Assembly: GCF_017565645.3 (NCBI RefSeq)
Contig: NZ_CP086136.1
Span: forward strand, 1,936,001-2,000,000
Origin: Bradyrhizobium barranii subsp. barranii
GTDB lineage: Bacteria; Pseudomonadota; Alphaproteobacteria; Rhizobiales; Xanthobacteraceae
DNA: 64,000 nt
Direction of reading: 5' to 3'
Shown here: positions 56,350 to 64,000 of the stretch, piece after piece
Layout: every line of letters begins with the position of its first letter
How positions within the stretch are numbered: the stretch's first letter is position 1
Program-made: the position numbers and the translations under genes
The notes under the pieces: model-generated
Database searches by the model: none
Told to the model about the DNA's origin: nothing
The model's input: the letters and a program-made list of their open reading frames with translations, nothing else

Positions 56350-57747
56350 ATGAGCGCCAACCTCTCTGCATTTTTGTATCTCGTGGCGGGAGTGCTGTTC
56401 ATCCTGTCGCTACGCGGGCTGTCGAGCCCGGCTTCGTCGCGCCAGGGCAATCTGTTCGGCATGGTCGGCATGGCGATCGCGGTCGCCACCACGCTCGCCA
56501 ACCATCCGCCGGCAGACGGCCTCGCCTGGGTGCTCGTCATCGTCGGCATCGCCATCGGTGCCGCGATCGGTGCGGTGATTGCCCGCCGCGTGCCGATGAC
56601 CTCGATGCCCGAACTGGTCGCCGCCTTCCACTCGCTGGTCGGCATGGCCGCGGTGCTGGTCGCCGCCGGCGCGTTCTACGCGCCCGAGGCTTTCGACATC
56701 GGCACGCCCGGCAACATCCATCCGCAGAGCCTGGTCGAGATGTCGCTCGGCGTCGCCATCGGCGCGCTGACCTTCACCGGCTCGGTGATCGCGTTCCTGA
56801 AGCTGTCTGCGCGGATGAGCGGCGCGCCGATCATTCTGCCGTTCCGCCACGTCATCAATATCGTGCTTGCAGTTCTGCTCGTCGTCTTCATCGTCGGGCT
56901 GGTGATGTCGGGCAGCGCGCTGGACTTCTGGCTGATCGTTATCATCGCGCTGGCGCTCGGCGTGCTCATGATCATCCCGATCGGCGGCGCCGACATGCCG
57001 GTCGTGATCTCGATGCTGAACTCCTATTCCGGCTGGGCCGCGGCCGGCATCGGCTTCACCCTGGGCAATTCCGCGCTGATCATCACCGGCGCGCTGGTCG
57101 GCTCGTCCGGTGCGATCCTGTCCTACATCATGTGCCACGCGATGAACCGGTCCTTCATCTCGGTCATCCTCGGCGGCTTCGGCGGCGAGACCGCCGCGGC
57201 CGGCGCTGGCGGCGGTGAGCAGAAGCCCGCCAAGCTCGGTTCGGCCGACGACGCCGCCTTCATCATGAAGAACGCGCAGAAGGTCATCATCGTGCCCGGC
57301 TACGGCATGGCGGTGGCGCAGGCCCAGCACGCGCTGCGCGAAATGGGCGACATCCTGAAGAAGGAAGGCGTCGAGGTGAAGTACGCCATTCATCCGGTCG
57401 CGGGCCGCATGCCCGGCCACATGAACGTGCTGCTTGCCGAAGCCAACGTCCCCTACGACGAGGTGTTCGAGCTCGAGGACATCAACTCCGAATTCGCGCA
57501 GGCCGACATCGCCTTCGTGATCGGCGCCAACGACGTCACCAACCCGGCGGCCGAAGAGGACAAGACCTCGCCGATCTACGGCATGCCGGTGCTCCAGGTC
57601 TGGAAGGCCGGCACCGTGATGTTCATCAAGCGCTCGCTGGCCTCGGGCTATGCCGGCATCGACAATCCGCTGTTCTATCGCGACAACACCATGATGCTGC
57701 TCGGCGACGCCAAGAAGGTCACCGAGAACATCGTCAAGGCGATGTAG
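56350..57747 (+). CDS. pntB: NAD(P) transhydrogenase subunit beta (PntB), 465 aa
   Basis: Eight or nine membrane helices of domain II (residues 1-265) followed by the NADP(H)-binding domain III (about 280-465) with VPGYGMAVAQAQ and IGANDVTNPAAEEDKTSP. Completes the PntAA-PntAB-PntB operon. Confidence 0.97.
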   Translation: MSANLSAFLYLVAGVLFILSLRGLSSPASSRQGNLFGMVGMAIAVATTLANHPPADGLAWVLVIVGIAIGAAIGAVIARRVPMTSMPELVAAFHSLVGMAAVLVAAGAFYAPEAFDIGTPGNIHPQSLVEMSLGVAIGALTFTGSVIAFLKLSARMSGAPIILPFRHVINIVLAVLLVVFIVGLVMSGSALDFWLIVIIALALGVLMIIPIGGADMPVVISMLNSYSGWAAAGIGFTLGNSALIITGALVGSSGAILSYIMCHAMNRSFISVILGGFGGETAAAGAGGGEQKPAKLGSADDAAFIMKNAQKVIIVPGYGMAVAQAQHALREMGDILKKEGVEVKYAIHPVAGRMPGHMNVLLAEANVPYDEVFELEDINSEFAQADIAFVIGANDVTNPAAEEDKTSPIYGMPVLQVWKAGTVMFIKRSLASGYAGIDNPLFYRDNTMMLLGDAKKVTENIVKAM

Positions 57748-57767
57748 GGCCGGAAGGCGAGCGGACC

Positions 57768-57938
57768 GTGGCCCTGAACAAGGAGTGGCACCGGTCCCAT
57801 CGCATGCCACCGAAGGCGACACGCGAGCAGCGTGTCGCATGGCACGCCGCCCATGCGGCGGCGTGCGGCTGCCGCGAGATTCCCTTGAGCATCCGGCCGG
57901 ACGTCCTCAAACTGCTCAAGAGCCGCCGCAAGTCCTGA
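57768..57938 (+). CDS. Conserved small soluble protein, 56 aa
   Basis: GTG at 57768 opens 57 codons. The sequence (MALNKEWHRSHRMPPKATRE, then EQRVAWHAAHAAACGCREIP) has the ALNKEWHxxHRMP opening and WHxxHAxxCGCR block of a small protein that is common across bacteria but not characterised. Its His and Cys content suggests metal binding. 20 bp after pntB and 21 bp before the alpha/beta hydrolase, so it may be in the same operon. Too short for routine ORF calling. Confidence 0.8.
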   Translation: MALNKEWHRSHRMPPKATREQRVAWHAAHAAACGCREIPLSIRPDVLKLLKSRRKS

Positions 57939-57959
57939 ACTCCGGAATGGCGGGCCGCG

Positions 57960-58760
57960 ATGACATTCCTGAAATGGACCGCCACCATCCTTGCGACCGG
58001 CTACCTCGCCGGTCTCGTCCTGCTGTTTGCCAAACAGCGCGCGATGCTGTTTCCGATACCGACGGCCGAGCGCACGGCGCCCGCTGCCGCGGGACTTCCA
58101 GACGCCGAAGAGCATGTCCTGACGACGTCTGACGGCGAGAAGGTCATCGTCTGGCACGTGCCGCCAAAGCCTGGCCGTGCCGTGGTGCTGTTCTTCCACG
58201 GCAACGGCGATTCTCTCGCCGGCCTTGCCGGACACTTCAAGGCGATCACGGCTGATGGCACCGGTCTCGTCGCGCTGTCCTATCGCGGCTATTCGGGCTC
58301 CAGCGGCGCACCGGGCGAAGATGGCCTGCTGCGCGATGGCGCGGCTGCGTATGCGTTCGCGACGGCGCGCTATGACGCCCGGCGCCTCGTCGCCTGGGGC
58401 TTCTCGCTCGGGACCGGCGTTGCGGTCGCCGTCGCCTCCGAACATCCGGTCGGCAAGCTGATCCTCGAGGCGCCCTATTCGTCGATCGCCGACGTCGCCG
58501 CCGCGCATTTCTGGTTCGCTCCGGTTCGCCTCCTGATCCGCGACCCCTTCCACTCGGACGAGCGCATCGCACGCGTCACGGCTCCGGTCCTGATCATGCA
58601 TGGCGCGCAGGACCAGACCATCCCGATCGCATTCGGCGAGAAATTGTTTGCGCTGGCCCGCGAGCCGAAGCAGTTCGTCCGCATTCCCGGCGGCGGGCAC
58701 GACGATCTCGGCAGCTTTGGCGCCATCGAGATCGCACGAAACTTCATCAATGGGTCCTGA
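57960..58760 (+). CDS. Membrane-anchored alpha/beta hydrolase (Bem46/ABHD13-like), 266 aa
   Basis: N-terminal membrane helix (about 5-25, KWTATILATGYLAGLVLLFA) then a hydrolase domain: oxyanion FFHGNGDSLAG, RGYSGSSGAPGEDGL, nucleophile Ser in GFSLGTGVA, acid residue in MHGAQDQTIP and His in GGGHDDLG. The helix orients the domain to the cytoplasm or periplasm. A depalmitoylase/thioesterase activity is known for eukaryotic relatives; the bacterial substrate is unknown. Confidence 0.9.
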   Translation: MTFLKWTATILATGYLAGLVLLFAKQRAMLFPIPTAERTAPAAAGLPDAEEHVLTTSDGEKVIVWHVPPKPGRAVVLFFHGNGDSLAGLAGHFKAITADGTGLVALSYRGYSGSSGAPGEDGLLRDGAAAYAFATARYDARRLVAWGFSLGTGVAVAVASEHPVGKLILEAPYSSIADVAAAHFWFAPVRLLIRDPFHSDERIARVTAPVLIMHGAQDQTIPIAFGEKLFALAREPKQFVRIPGGGHDDLGSFGAIEIARNFINGS

Positions 58761-58820
58761 GGGCTGACGGATGCGATCTTCTCGCGCATAATCGGTCTCC
58801 CATTTGAAGGAATCGCCCGC

Positions 58821-59918
58821 ATGAGCGCACACGGACCGATGCCTCGGTCGTCCTGGATCTTCCCCGCTCTGGCGGTGCTGCTGTTCCTGATCGTGACCGC
58901 GACCGGCTACAGCTTTACGCTGACGGCGGGCGGAGCCCTGTTCGCGATCGTGCTCCTGGTGATCCTGTTCGGCACCGTGTTCGCGGCCGTTCATCATTCC
59001 GAGGTGATCGCGGAGCGCATCGGCGAGCCCTATGGCACGCTGCTGCTGACGCTGGCGGTGACCATCATCGAGGTCGCACTGATCACCACGATCATGCTGG
59101 GCGACAAGCCGGCCCCGGAGCTCGCCCGCGACACCGTGTTCGCGGTCGTGATGATCGTCTGCAACGGCCTGGTCGGCCTCTGCGTCTTCATCGGCGGCAT
59201 GCGCTATCGCGAGCAGGGCTTTCAGGTCTCGGGCGCCAACGTCTATCTCAGCGTGCTGATTGCGATGGCAACCATCACCCTGATCATGCCCAACTACACG
59301 CTGACGACGCCGGGCCCGATCTATTCGACGCTCCAGCTCGGCTTCGTCGATCTCGCAACGATCGTGCTCTACGGCGTGTTCCTCTACACTCAGACCGTCC
59401 TGCACAAGGACTATTTCGTCAACGAGAGGGCGGACGGCGAGGGCGGGGAGGCGCTTTTGTCGGGCAGGATGCTGGTCCTCAGCATCGTGCTGCTGCTGAT
59501 CTCGCTGCTGGCGGTCGTCCTCCTCGCCAAGAAGTTCTCGCTGGTGGTGGACGCGGTCGCCGTTCAGATCGGCGCCCCGCCGGCGTTCGCGGGCCTCCTC
59601 GTCGCCCTCCTGATCCTGATGCCGGAGGGCGTCTCGGCGATTGCGGCGGCGCGCAAGAACGACCTCCAGAAGAGCATCAACCTGGCGCTCGGGTCCTCGC
59701 TCGCAACCATCGGCCTGACCATTCCAGCGGTCGGGATCGCCACCTACCTGCTCGACCAGCCGCTCGTGCTGGGCCTGAACCCGGCGAACACCGCACTCCT
59801 GTTCCTGACATTCTTGTTGAGCATGCTGACCTTCGGTACCGGCAGGACCAATGTCCTGTTCGGGCTGGTCCATATGGTGGTATTTGCCGTCTACGTGTTC
59901 ATGGTTTTCGTGCCGTAG
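58821..59918 (+). CDS. chaA: Ca2+/H+ antiporter ChaA, 365 aa
   Basis: CaCA-superfamily cation/proton antiporter. About eleven helices; the two alpha repeats carry the ion-binding acidic residues: LTLAVTIIEVALITTIMLG (first) and ILMPEGVSAIAAARKNDLQK with LALGSSLATIGLTIP (second). E. coli ChaA exchanges Ca2+, Na+ or K+ for protons. Start 58821 has AAGGAA upstream. Confidence 0.94.
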   Translation: MSAHGPMPRSSWIFPALAVLLFLIVTATGYSFTLTAGGALFAIVLLVILFGTVFAAVHHSEVIAERIGEPYGTLLLTLAVTIIEVALITTIMLGDKPAPELARDTVFAVVMIVCNGLVGLCVFIGGMRYREQGFQVSGANVYLSVLIAMATITLIMPNYTLTTPGPIYSTLQLGFVDLATIVLYGVFLYTQTVLHKDYFVNERADGEGGEALLSGRMLVLSIVLLLISLLAVVLLAKKFSLVVDAVAVQIGAPPAFAGLLVALLILMPEGVSAIAAARKNDLQKSINLALGSSLATIGLTIPAVGIATYLLDQPLVLGLNPANTALLFLTFLLSMLTFGTGRTNVLFGLVHMVVFAVYVFMVFVP

Positions 59919-59931
59919 AAGGAAATTCCCG

Positions 59932-60216
59932 ATGCTTGCCGCCAAATCCGAGGTTCAGGTCGACAATGAGCAGGTCCGGGTGACCGAGTGGCGGCTCGCC
60001 CCGGGCAGCGCGACCGGGCACCATACCCACGGCATGGACTATGTCATTGTTCCCGTCGTCGCCGGCGAGATGACCATCGTGGCGCCCGGCAGCGAGCGTT
60101 CCAAGGCGCAGCTCGCGGCCGGAAAATCTTACTTTCGCAAGGCCGGCGTCCAACACGACGTACTTAACGAAACCTCAACCGAGATCGTGTTCCTTGAGAT
60201 CGAGCTGAAGCCGTAA
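59932..60216 (+). CDS. Small cupin-domain protein, 94 aa
   Basis: Single beta-barrel with the metal-binding motif APGSATGHHTHGMDYVIVP (HxH, His) and a second motif near AGVQHDVLN. ATG 59932 with AAGGAA. 14 bp after chaA, so it is probably in the same transcript. Cupin proteins of this size often act in sensing or in enzymatic steps; the role cannot be told. Confidence 0.9.
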   Translation: MLAAKSEVQVDNEQVRVTEWRLAPGSATGHHTHGMDYVIVPVVAGEMTIVAPGSERSKAQLAAGKSYFRKAGVQHDVLNETSTEIVFLEIELKP

Positions 60217-60309
60217 GGCGAGCGAACCCTTTGCCATCGATCCGTCGCAGTTGATCCCTTACAATGCCCTAAAGTTCCCGCATCTGATCGCGCGGGGAGT
60301 GGCCGAGAA

Positions 60310-61239
60310 ATGCTGAAATACCTCGCTAAAATCTCGATGGATATTCTCCCCTCGGTGCTCGCGACGATCATCGGGGCGTACATCGTTAACCACTACATCA
60401 ACGCCAAGCCGGCGGCCGATGCCCCCGCGGCCGTGGTAGCGCCTGCCCAGGCTGGTAGTGACGGCAAGCCGACCGACACCGCTAACCTTCCGGCGCCCGG
60501 CGTGAAGGCCAAGGGCGTTGCCGAGAAGAGCGTTTCCGAAAAGGGCGTGGACAAGGTGGCGGCCGAAAAGCCGGCCGATCATCAGCCGGCCACCGAGACC
60601 AAGGCCGCAGACGTCGCTCCCGCCGAGACTGGCCCGCGCGGCCGTAACTCCGCGCGTGAGAAGGCGGCCGCCAAGTCCAATCCGGCCGTCACGGCTCCCG
60701 CCGCCGCTCCAGTGGTGGAGGCCAATTCGGCGCCGGCTGCGACCCCCGACGCCAACGATCTCGCGCGGGCCGCCATCGAGCGCCTGCGCAAGTCGCCTGA
60801 GGGCAAGGCTGCTGAGAAGGCCGCTGAGGCCAGATCTCCCGAAACCAAGTCGGTTGAGACCAAGCCGGTCGAGCGGACCCCGGAGCCTGCGGTGCGGGAA
60901 GCCGCCCGCACCCCGGAGGCCCCGCGCACCATCTCTGCGGAGCAGTCCATGGTCCGCCCGCTGCCACCGCCGATCACGGTGTCGACGCCTTTGCCCGAGG
61001 CCTATGGCAATAGCGGTTCGTCGCCGTCTTACACTTCCTCGGTCGGCAATGACGATCCGAACCGGATGACGCCGCCGGCCGACATCCCAGTCCCGATGAT
61101 CGCGCCGCCGCTTGATCTGCGTGCCGATGCCGGCGGGGCCATGCCGCGGCCGAAGAAGACCAATGTGGCCGACGAGATGCTGTCCGGCATGAAGTCGATG
61201 TTCCACTCGGTCCTGCCGAAGAGCGCCACCCCCGATTAG
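60310..61239 (+). CDS. Bitopic membrane protein with long Ala/Pro-rich tail, 309 aa
   Basis: A single N-terminal membrane helix (about 10-32, MDILPSVLATIIGAYIVNHY), then about 270 residues rich in Ala, Pro, Lys and Glu with no fold visible; a conserved-looking C-terminal piece (about 285-309, TNVADEMLSGMKSMFHSVLP). The tail resembles periplasm-spanning linkers. No family is recognised. Codon use matches core genes. Confidence 0.75.
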   Translation: MLKYLAKISMDILPSVLATIIGAYIVNHYINAKPAADAPAAVVAPAQAGSDGKPTDTANLPAPGVKAKGVAEKSVSEKGVDKVAAEKPADHQPATETKAADVAPAETGPRGRNSAREKAAAKSNPAVTAPAAAPVVEANSAPAATPDANDLARAAIERLRKSPEGKAAEKAAEARSPETKSVETKPVERTPEPAVREAARTPEAPRTISAEQSMVRPLPPPITVSTPLPEAYGNSGSSPSYTSSVGNDDPNRMTPPADIPVPMIAPPLDLRADAGGAMPRPKKTNVADEMLSGMKSMFHSVLPKSATPD

Positions 61240-61266
61240 ACGGCGGCCTAGCCGCCCTGCCAGGTG

Positions 61267-61920
61267 TCAGCCGCCGACGCGGGCAAGGCCGCTGCGGGCG
61301 GTATCGTCGCGTGGACGTAGCGCGACCGCCTTGTTGTAGGATGTGGCCGCCTTGGCCTTGTCACCCAGCCGCTCATAGGCCTGTCCTCGCGCGGTCCACA
61401 CCTGCGCGTTGTGCGGATCGACCTCGGAGGCCTCATCGAGATCGGCCGCCGCTTCCTTGACCTTGCCGATGGCGAGATAGCTGATGGCGCGGCCGAGCAA
61501 CGGCTCGACCTTTTGCGGATTGAGCCCGTTGGCGGCGCTGAAATCGGCGATGGCGAAATTATGCTCGTTGTTGCCCTGATAGATCAGGGCGCGACCATAA
61601 AGTGCCTGTGCGTTGTAGGGATCGAGTGCGACGGCCCGGTTGAACTCGTCCAGCGCGCCAGCCGTCTCCCCCGCCTTTGCCAGGGTCTGGCCTTTTGCGG
61701 TGTGAGCCTGGGCCTCGCTGACATTGCCCGCGCTGACCGCGCTGTCGGTGGCCGTCGCAGCCGCCTTGGGCGCCTCCTGCGGCTTCTCCTTCTCGGGCAT
61801 CATGGAGCCGAGGTCGAAGGAGCAGCCACACAGCACGATCCCCATCAAGCCGAGCGCGAACGGCTGGCGCCAGATCTGGCGTAGCCGCGCCAAGCGGCGT
61901 TCGGGGAAAGGGGAGGCCAT
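61267..61920 (-). CDS. TPR lipoprotein, 217 aa
   Basis: Lipoprotein signal with LCGC, the lipidated Cys at residue 33. Three or four tetratricopeptide repeats (about 70-215: TAKGQTLAKAGETAGALDEF, AQALYGRALIYQGNNEHNFA, EPLLGRAISYLAIGKVKEAA, AQVWTARGQAYERLGDKAKA). Recalls NlpI-type adaptors that bring hydrolases to peptidoglycan synthesis. Complete. Confidence 0.9.
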   Translation of the reverse strand: MASPFPERRLARLRQIWRQPFALGLMGIVLCGCSFDLGSMMPEKEKPQEAPKAAATATDSAVSAGNVSEAQAHTAKGQTLAKAGETAGALDEFNRAVALDPYNAQALYGRALIYQGNNEHNFAIADFSAANGLNPQKVEPLLGRAISYLAIGKVKEAAADLDEASEVDPHNAQVWTARGQAYERLGDKAKAATSYNKAVALRPRDDTARSGLARVGG

Positions 61921-61987
61921 CTACGGTTCGCTCGCGCTGGTGCCGCATCGGTAGTGCCCCCGTCCCAGAGAAGGCACCGCTCACAAA

Positions 61988-62014
61988 ACAATAACGCGGG
62001 CCAAGGGCCCGCGT
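61988..62014 (-). terminator. Rho-independent terminator after rpsU
   Basis: On the minus strand the stem ACGCGGGCC (62014-62006) pairs with GGCCCGCGT (62002-61994), 3-nt loop, followed by TATTGTTTTG. It ends the ribosomal protein transcript and separates it from the TPR gene. Confidence 0.85.
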
Positions 62015-62064
62015 CATCGAAAACTGAAGTCTTGGAAAACTGAAGTCTTGCAAGTCAGGCGGAA

Positions 62065-62361
62065 TCAGCGCGGTCCGCGCGGACCTGCACCTGGGCCGCT
62101 GCGGCCGCCACGATCACCGCCCGGACCGGCGCCGAACACCGGCTTCGGCTTCATCGGCAGCAGGCCTTCGCGCTGCAGCTTCTTGCGGGCCAGCTTGCGC
62201 GCGCGGCGCACGGCCTCGGCCTTTTCACGGGCCTTCTTCTCGGAGGGCTTCTCGTAGTGACCGCGGAGCTTCATCTCGCGGAAAATTCCCTCGCGCTGCA
62301 TCTTCTTCTTCAGCGCCTTGAGGGCTTGATCGACATTGTTATCGCGAACGAGAACCTGCAC
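62065..62361 (-). CDS. rpsU: 30S ribosomal protein bS21, extended, 98 aa
   Basis: Small-subunit protein important for initiation. Typical start [20 protein letters not shown] and the basic helices [21 protein letters not shown] Gly/Arg/Pro-rich tail (about 70-98, [18 protein letters not shown]) is longer than in the common 65-70 aa forms. The tail may bind RNA; it is lineage-specific from memory. Confidence 0.97.
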   Translation of the reverse strand: MQVLVRDNNVDQALKALKKKMQREGIFREMKLRGHYEKPSEKKAREKAEAVRRARKLARKKLQREGLLPMKPKPVFGAGPGGDRGGRSGPGAGPRGPR

Positions 62362-62625
62362 GCGGCATCCTCTTCAGTGGATCGGATTTGAATTCTGGTA
62401 AGTCAAAGGGGATGGCGAAACGCACAAGCCCTTAACCTTGAGGGCGCGGATGTATCAGACAAAACCCGCGATGTCCACCTGCCAAGCAGGTTTTCGGGCC
62501 AAGTTCAGCCATTAAATAAGGCGAAAATACCTCCGTGCGGCCCCGATTTGGGTGATTCGGCGCCAAGGGTGGGGCAGTTCCCGGAGCTTTGCTCCGGAAA
62601 TTCCTGGAATTAGGGGAGACGTCAC

Positions 62626-63348
62626 ATGGATATGAAGAAATACGCTGCCGAGGCGATCGGCACATTCTGGCTCACATTCGCAGGCTGCGGCAGCGCGGTG
62701 ATCGCCGCCGGCTTTCCGCAGGTCGGAATCGGCCTGGTCGGCGTGTCCCTTGCGTTCGGCTTAAGCGTCGTCACCATGGCCTATGCGATCGGGCACATCT
62801 CGGGCTGCCACCTCAACCCGGCCGTCACCGTCGGGCTCGCCGCCGGAGGACGTTTCCCGGCAGGACAGATCCTGCCTTACGTGATCGCGCAGGTCTGCGG
62901 CGCGATCGTCGCCGCCCAGCTGCTTTACATAATCGCCAGCGGTGCTCCCGGATTCGACGTCAGCAAGGGTTTCGCATCGAACGGCTACGACGCGCATTCG
63001 CCCGGCCAGTACAGCCTGATTGCCTGCTTCGTCACCGAGGTGGTGATGACCATGATGTTCCTGTTCGTCATCATGGGCGCCACCCATGGCCGCGCGCCCG
63101 CGGGCTTCGCCCCGCTCGCGATCGGTCTCGCGCTGGTGATGATCCATCTCGTCAGCATCCCCGTCACCAACACGTCGGTGAACCCGGCGCGCAGCACGGG
63201 GCCCGCACTGTTCGTCGGCGGCTGGGCGCTGTCGCAGCTCTGGCTGTTCTGGGTCGCACCGCTGATCGGCGGCGCGCTGGGCGGGGTGCTCTATCGCTGG
63301 CTCAGCGAGGAACCCTCTGGCGTCGTCGCGGGCGTGAAGACGGCCTGA
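62626..63348 (+). CDS. aqpZ: Aquaporin Z, 240 aa
   Basis: Water channel of the MIP family. Six helices and two half-helices with NPA motifs [11 protein letters not shown] (first) and [13 protein letters not shown] (second). The selectivity-filter Arg follows the second NPA (NPAR). Sequence start [20 protein letters not shown]. Complete. GGGGAGACG upstream. Confidence 0.97.
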   Translation: MDMKKYAAEAIGTFWLTFAGCGSAVIAAGFPQVGIGLVGVSLAFGLSVVTMAYAIGHISGCHLNPAVTVGLAAGGRFPAGQILPYVIAQVCGAIVAAQLLYIIASGAPGFDVSKGFASNGYDAHSPGQYSLIACFVTEVVMTMMFLFVIMGATHGRAPAGFAPLAIGLALVMIHLVSIPVTNTSVNPARSTGPALFVGGWALSQLWLFWVAPLIGGALGGVLYRWLSEEPSGVVAGVKTA

Positions 63349-63355
63349 TCGAAAG

Positions 63356-63385
63356 GCGGGATCGCGGCATGCGCCGCGGTCCCGC
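63356..63385 (-). terminator. Hairpin between convergent aqpZ and purK
   Basis: GCGGGATCGCGGC (63356-63368) and GCCGCGGTCCCGC (63373-63385) pair with one mismatch and a 4-nt loop. On the purK strand it is followed by CTTTC. It overlaps the first base of the purK stop codon. A possible weak bidirectional terminator. Confidence 0.5.
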
Positions 63386-64000
63386 TACTTGCCCTTCGTC
63401 GGCCTGACTTCGGTGACGTGGCCCATCTTGCGGCCGGGGCGCGGTGCGCCCTTGCCGTAGATATGCACGGTCGCGCCCGGCACGCTCAGCCACTTCTCGT
63501 AATCGTTGATCTCGTCGCCGATCAGATTGGTCATGGTGACGATTTCGCCGTGGCGCACGGCCTTGCCGAGCGGCCAGCCGGCAATGGCGCGGATGTGCTG
63601 CTCGAACTGCGAGACCGAGGCGCCGTCGAGCGTCCAGTGTCCGGAGTTGTGCACGCGCGGGGCGATCTCGTTGACCAGCACCTTCGGCCCGGTGCCGTTG
63701 GCGAGCACGAACATCTCGACCGCGAGCACGCCGACATAATCGAGCGCGCCGGCGATCTTGCCGGCGATGCTGCGCGCTTCTTCCGCGAGCGCATCCGGAA
63801 TCTGTGCGGGGGCGCGGGATATCTTCAGAATGTGGTCGCGGTGCTCGTTCTCGGTGACGTCGAAGCATTCGACCTGGCCGGTCGCCGAGCGCGCGGCGAT
63901 CACGGAGATCTCGCGCTCGTACGGGATGAAGGCTTCGAGGATCGCCGATTTGGTGGCGAGGCTGGTCCACACCTTGGCGATATCGTCGCCCTCGCGGATG
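63385..64000 (-). CDS. purK: N5-carboxyaminoimidazole ribonucleotide synthase PurK, 3' part
   Basis: ATP-grasp enzyme of purine synthesis that carboxylates AIR. The visible C-terminal 205 residues show AILEAFIPYEREISVIAARS, GVLAVEMFVLANG, VNEIAPRVHNSGHWTLD and MTNLIGDEINDY, all diagnostic of PurK. The frame is open to the window edge, so the N-terminal part (about 150 residues) lies beyond. purE would be expected upstream of it. Confidence 0.95.
   Translation of the reverse strand, partial: IREGDDIAKVWTSLATKSAILEAFIPYEREISVIAARSATGQVECFDVTENEHRDHILKISRAPAQIPDALAEEARSIAGKIAGALDYVGVLAVEMFVLANGTGPKVLVNEIAPRVHNSGHWTLDGASVSQFEQHIRAIAGWPLGKAVRHGEIVTMTNLIGDEINDYEKWLSVPGATVHIYGKGAPRPGRKMGHVTEVRPTKGK

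Overview
The window is about 64 kb of GC-rich chromosomal DNA from an alphaproteobacterium, most probably Bradyrhizobium or a close relative in the Nitrobacteraceae. The pointers are a Tol-Pal cluster with pal set apart from tolQRAB, a GapR gene, perfect CtrA-type boxes (TTAA-N7-TTAA), a FixK/FNR-type box, a split pntAA-pntAB-pntB transhydrogenase preceded by an aa3-oxidase subunit IV gene, and many intergenic palindromic repeats of the kind scattered through Bradyrhizobium genomes. The genus call rests on recognition of gene content, not on a database search.

Layout. 1-4.7 kb: two YCII-like genes, a TetR regulator and a DUF2852 membrane protein that share a 17-bp operator, small membrane proteins, a frameshifted serine acetyltransferase gene and an atypical SDR. 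4.9-6.7 kb: a secreted gamma-glutamyltransferase. 7.4-17.7 kb: tolQ-tolR-tolA-tolB, a GGDEF/EAL protein, a FeeM-type N-acyl amino acid synthase homologue behind a perfect CtrA-type box, then pal, cpoB and tilS. 17.9-19.9 kb: ftsH with a candidate sigma-32 promoter.

20-37 kb is accessory-like. An IS3-family element of 1364 bp with a 4-bp target duplication has split an EamA transporter gene. That gene and the adjacent TetR gene both carry the palindrome GACCGATCGGTC. Next come an alpha/beta hydrolase, a frameshifted class III cyclase/TPR gene, a Tat-exported arylsulfatase with a perfect FixK/FNR palindrome upstream, a MaoC-like hydratase, two tandem DUF1254/DUF1214 proteins and a SphA/MetA-type outer-membrane protein. 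Four copies of a roughly 100-bp direct repeat sit between these genes. The block looks like a peripheral catabolic or sulfate-ester scavenging island that has collected insertions and lesions.

37-64 kb returns to core genes: a Flp/PilA pilin too short for ordinary ORF calling, a TetR regulator, pyruvate kinase with DUF1036, DUF1244, gapR, DUF1801, an L,D-transpeptidase next to a MepK-like DUF882 peptidase (a peptidoglycan 3-3 crosslink pair), a sigma-54 response regulator divergent from an M3 oligopeptidase across a second perfect CtrA-type box, a very large multi-pass patatin-like protein, aa3-oxidase subunit IV, pntAA-pntAB-pntB, a 56-aa small protein, an alpha/beta hydrolase, a Ca2+/H+ antiporter, a cupin, an Ala/Pro-rich membrane protein, a TPR lipoprotein, ribosomal protein bS21, aquaporin Z and the 3' part of purK.

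No CRISPR array, rRNA, tRNA or phage module was recognised. The most informative results are regulatory and structural: three operator systems that can be read directly, an IS insertion resolved to the base, two CtrA-type boxes, a FixK/FNR-type box, and several genes disrupted by single lesions.
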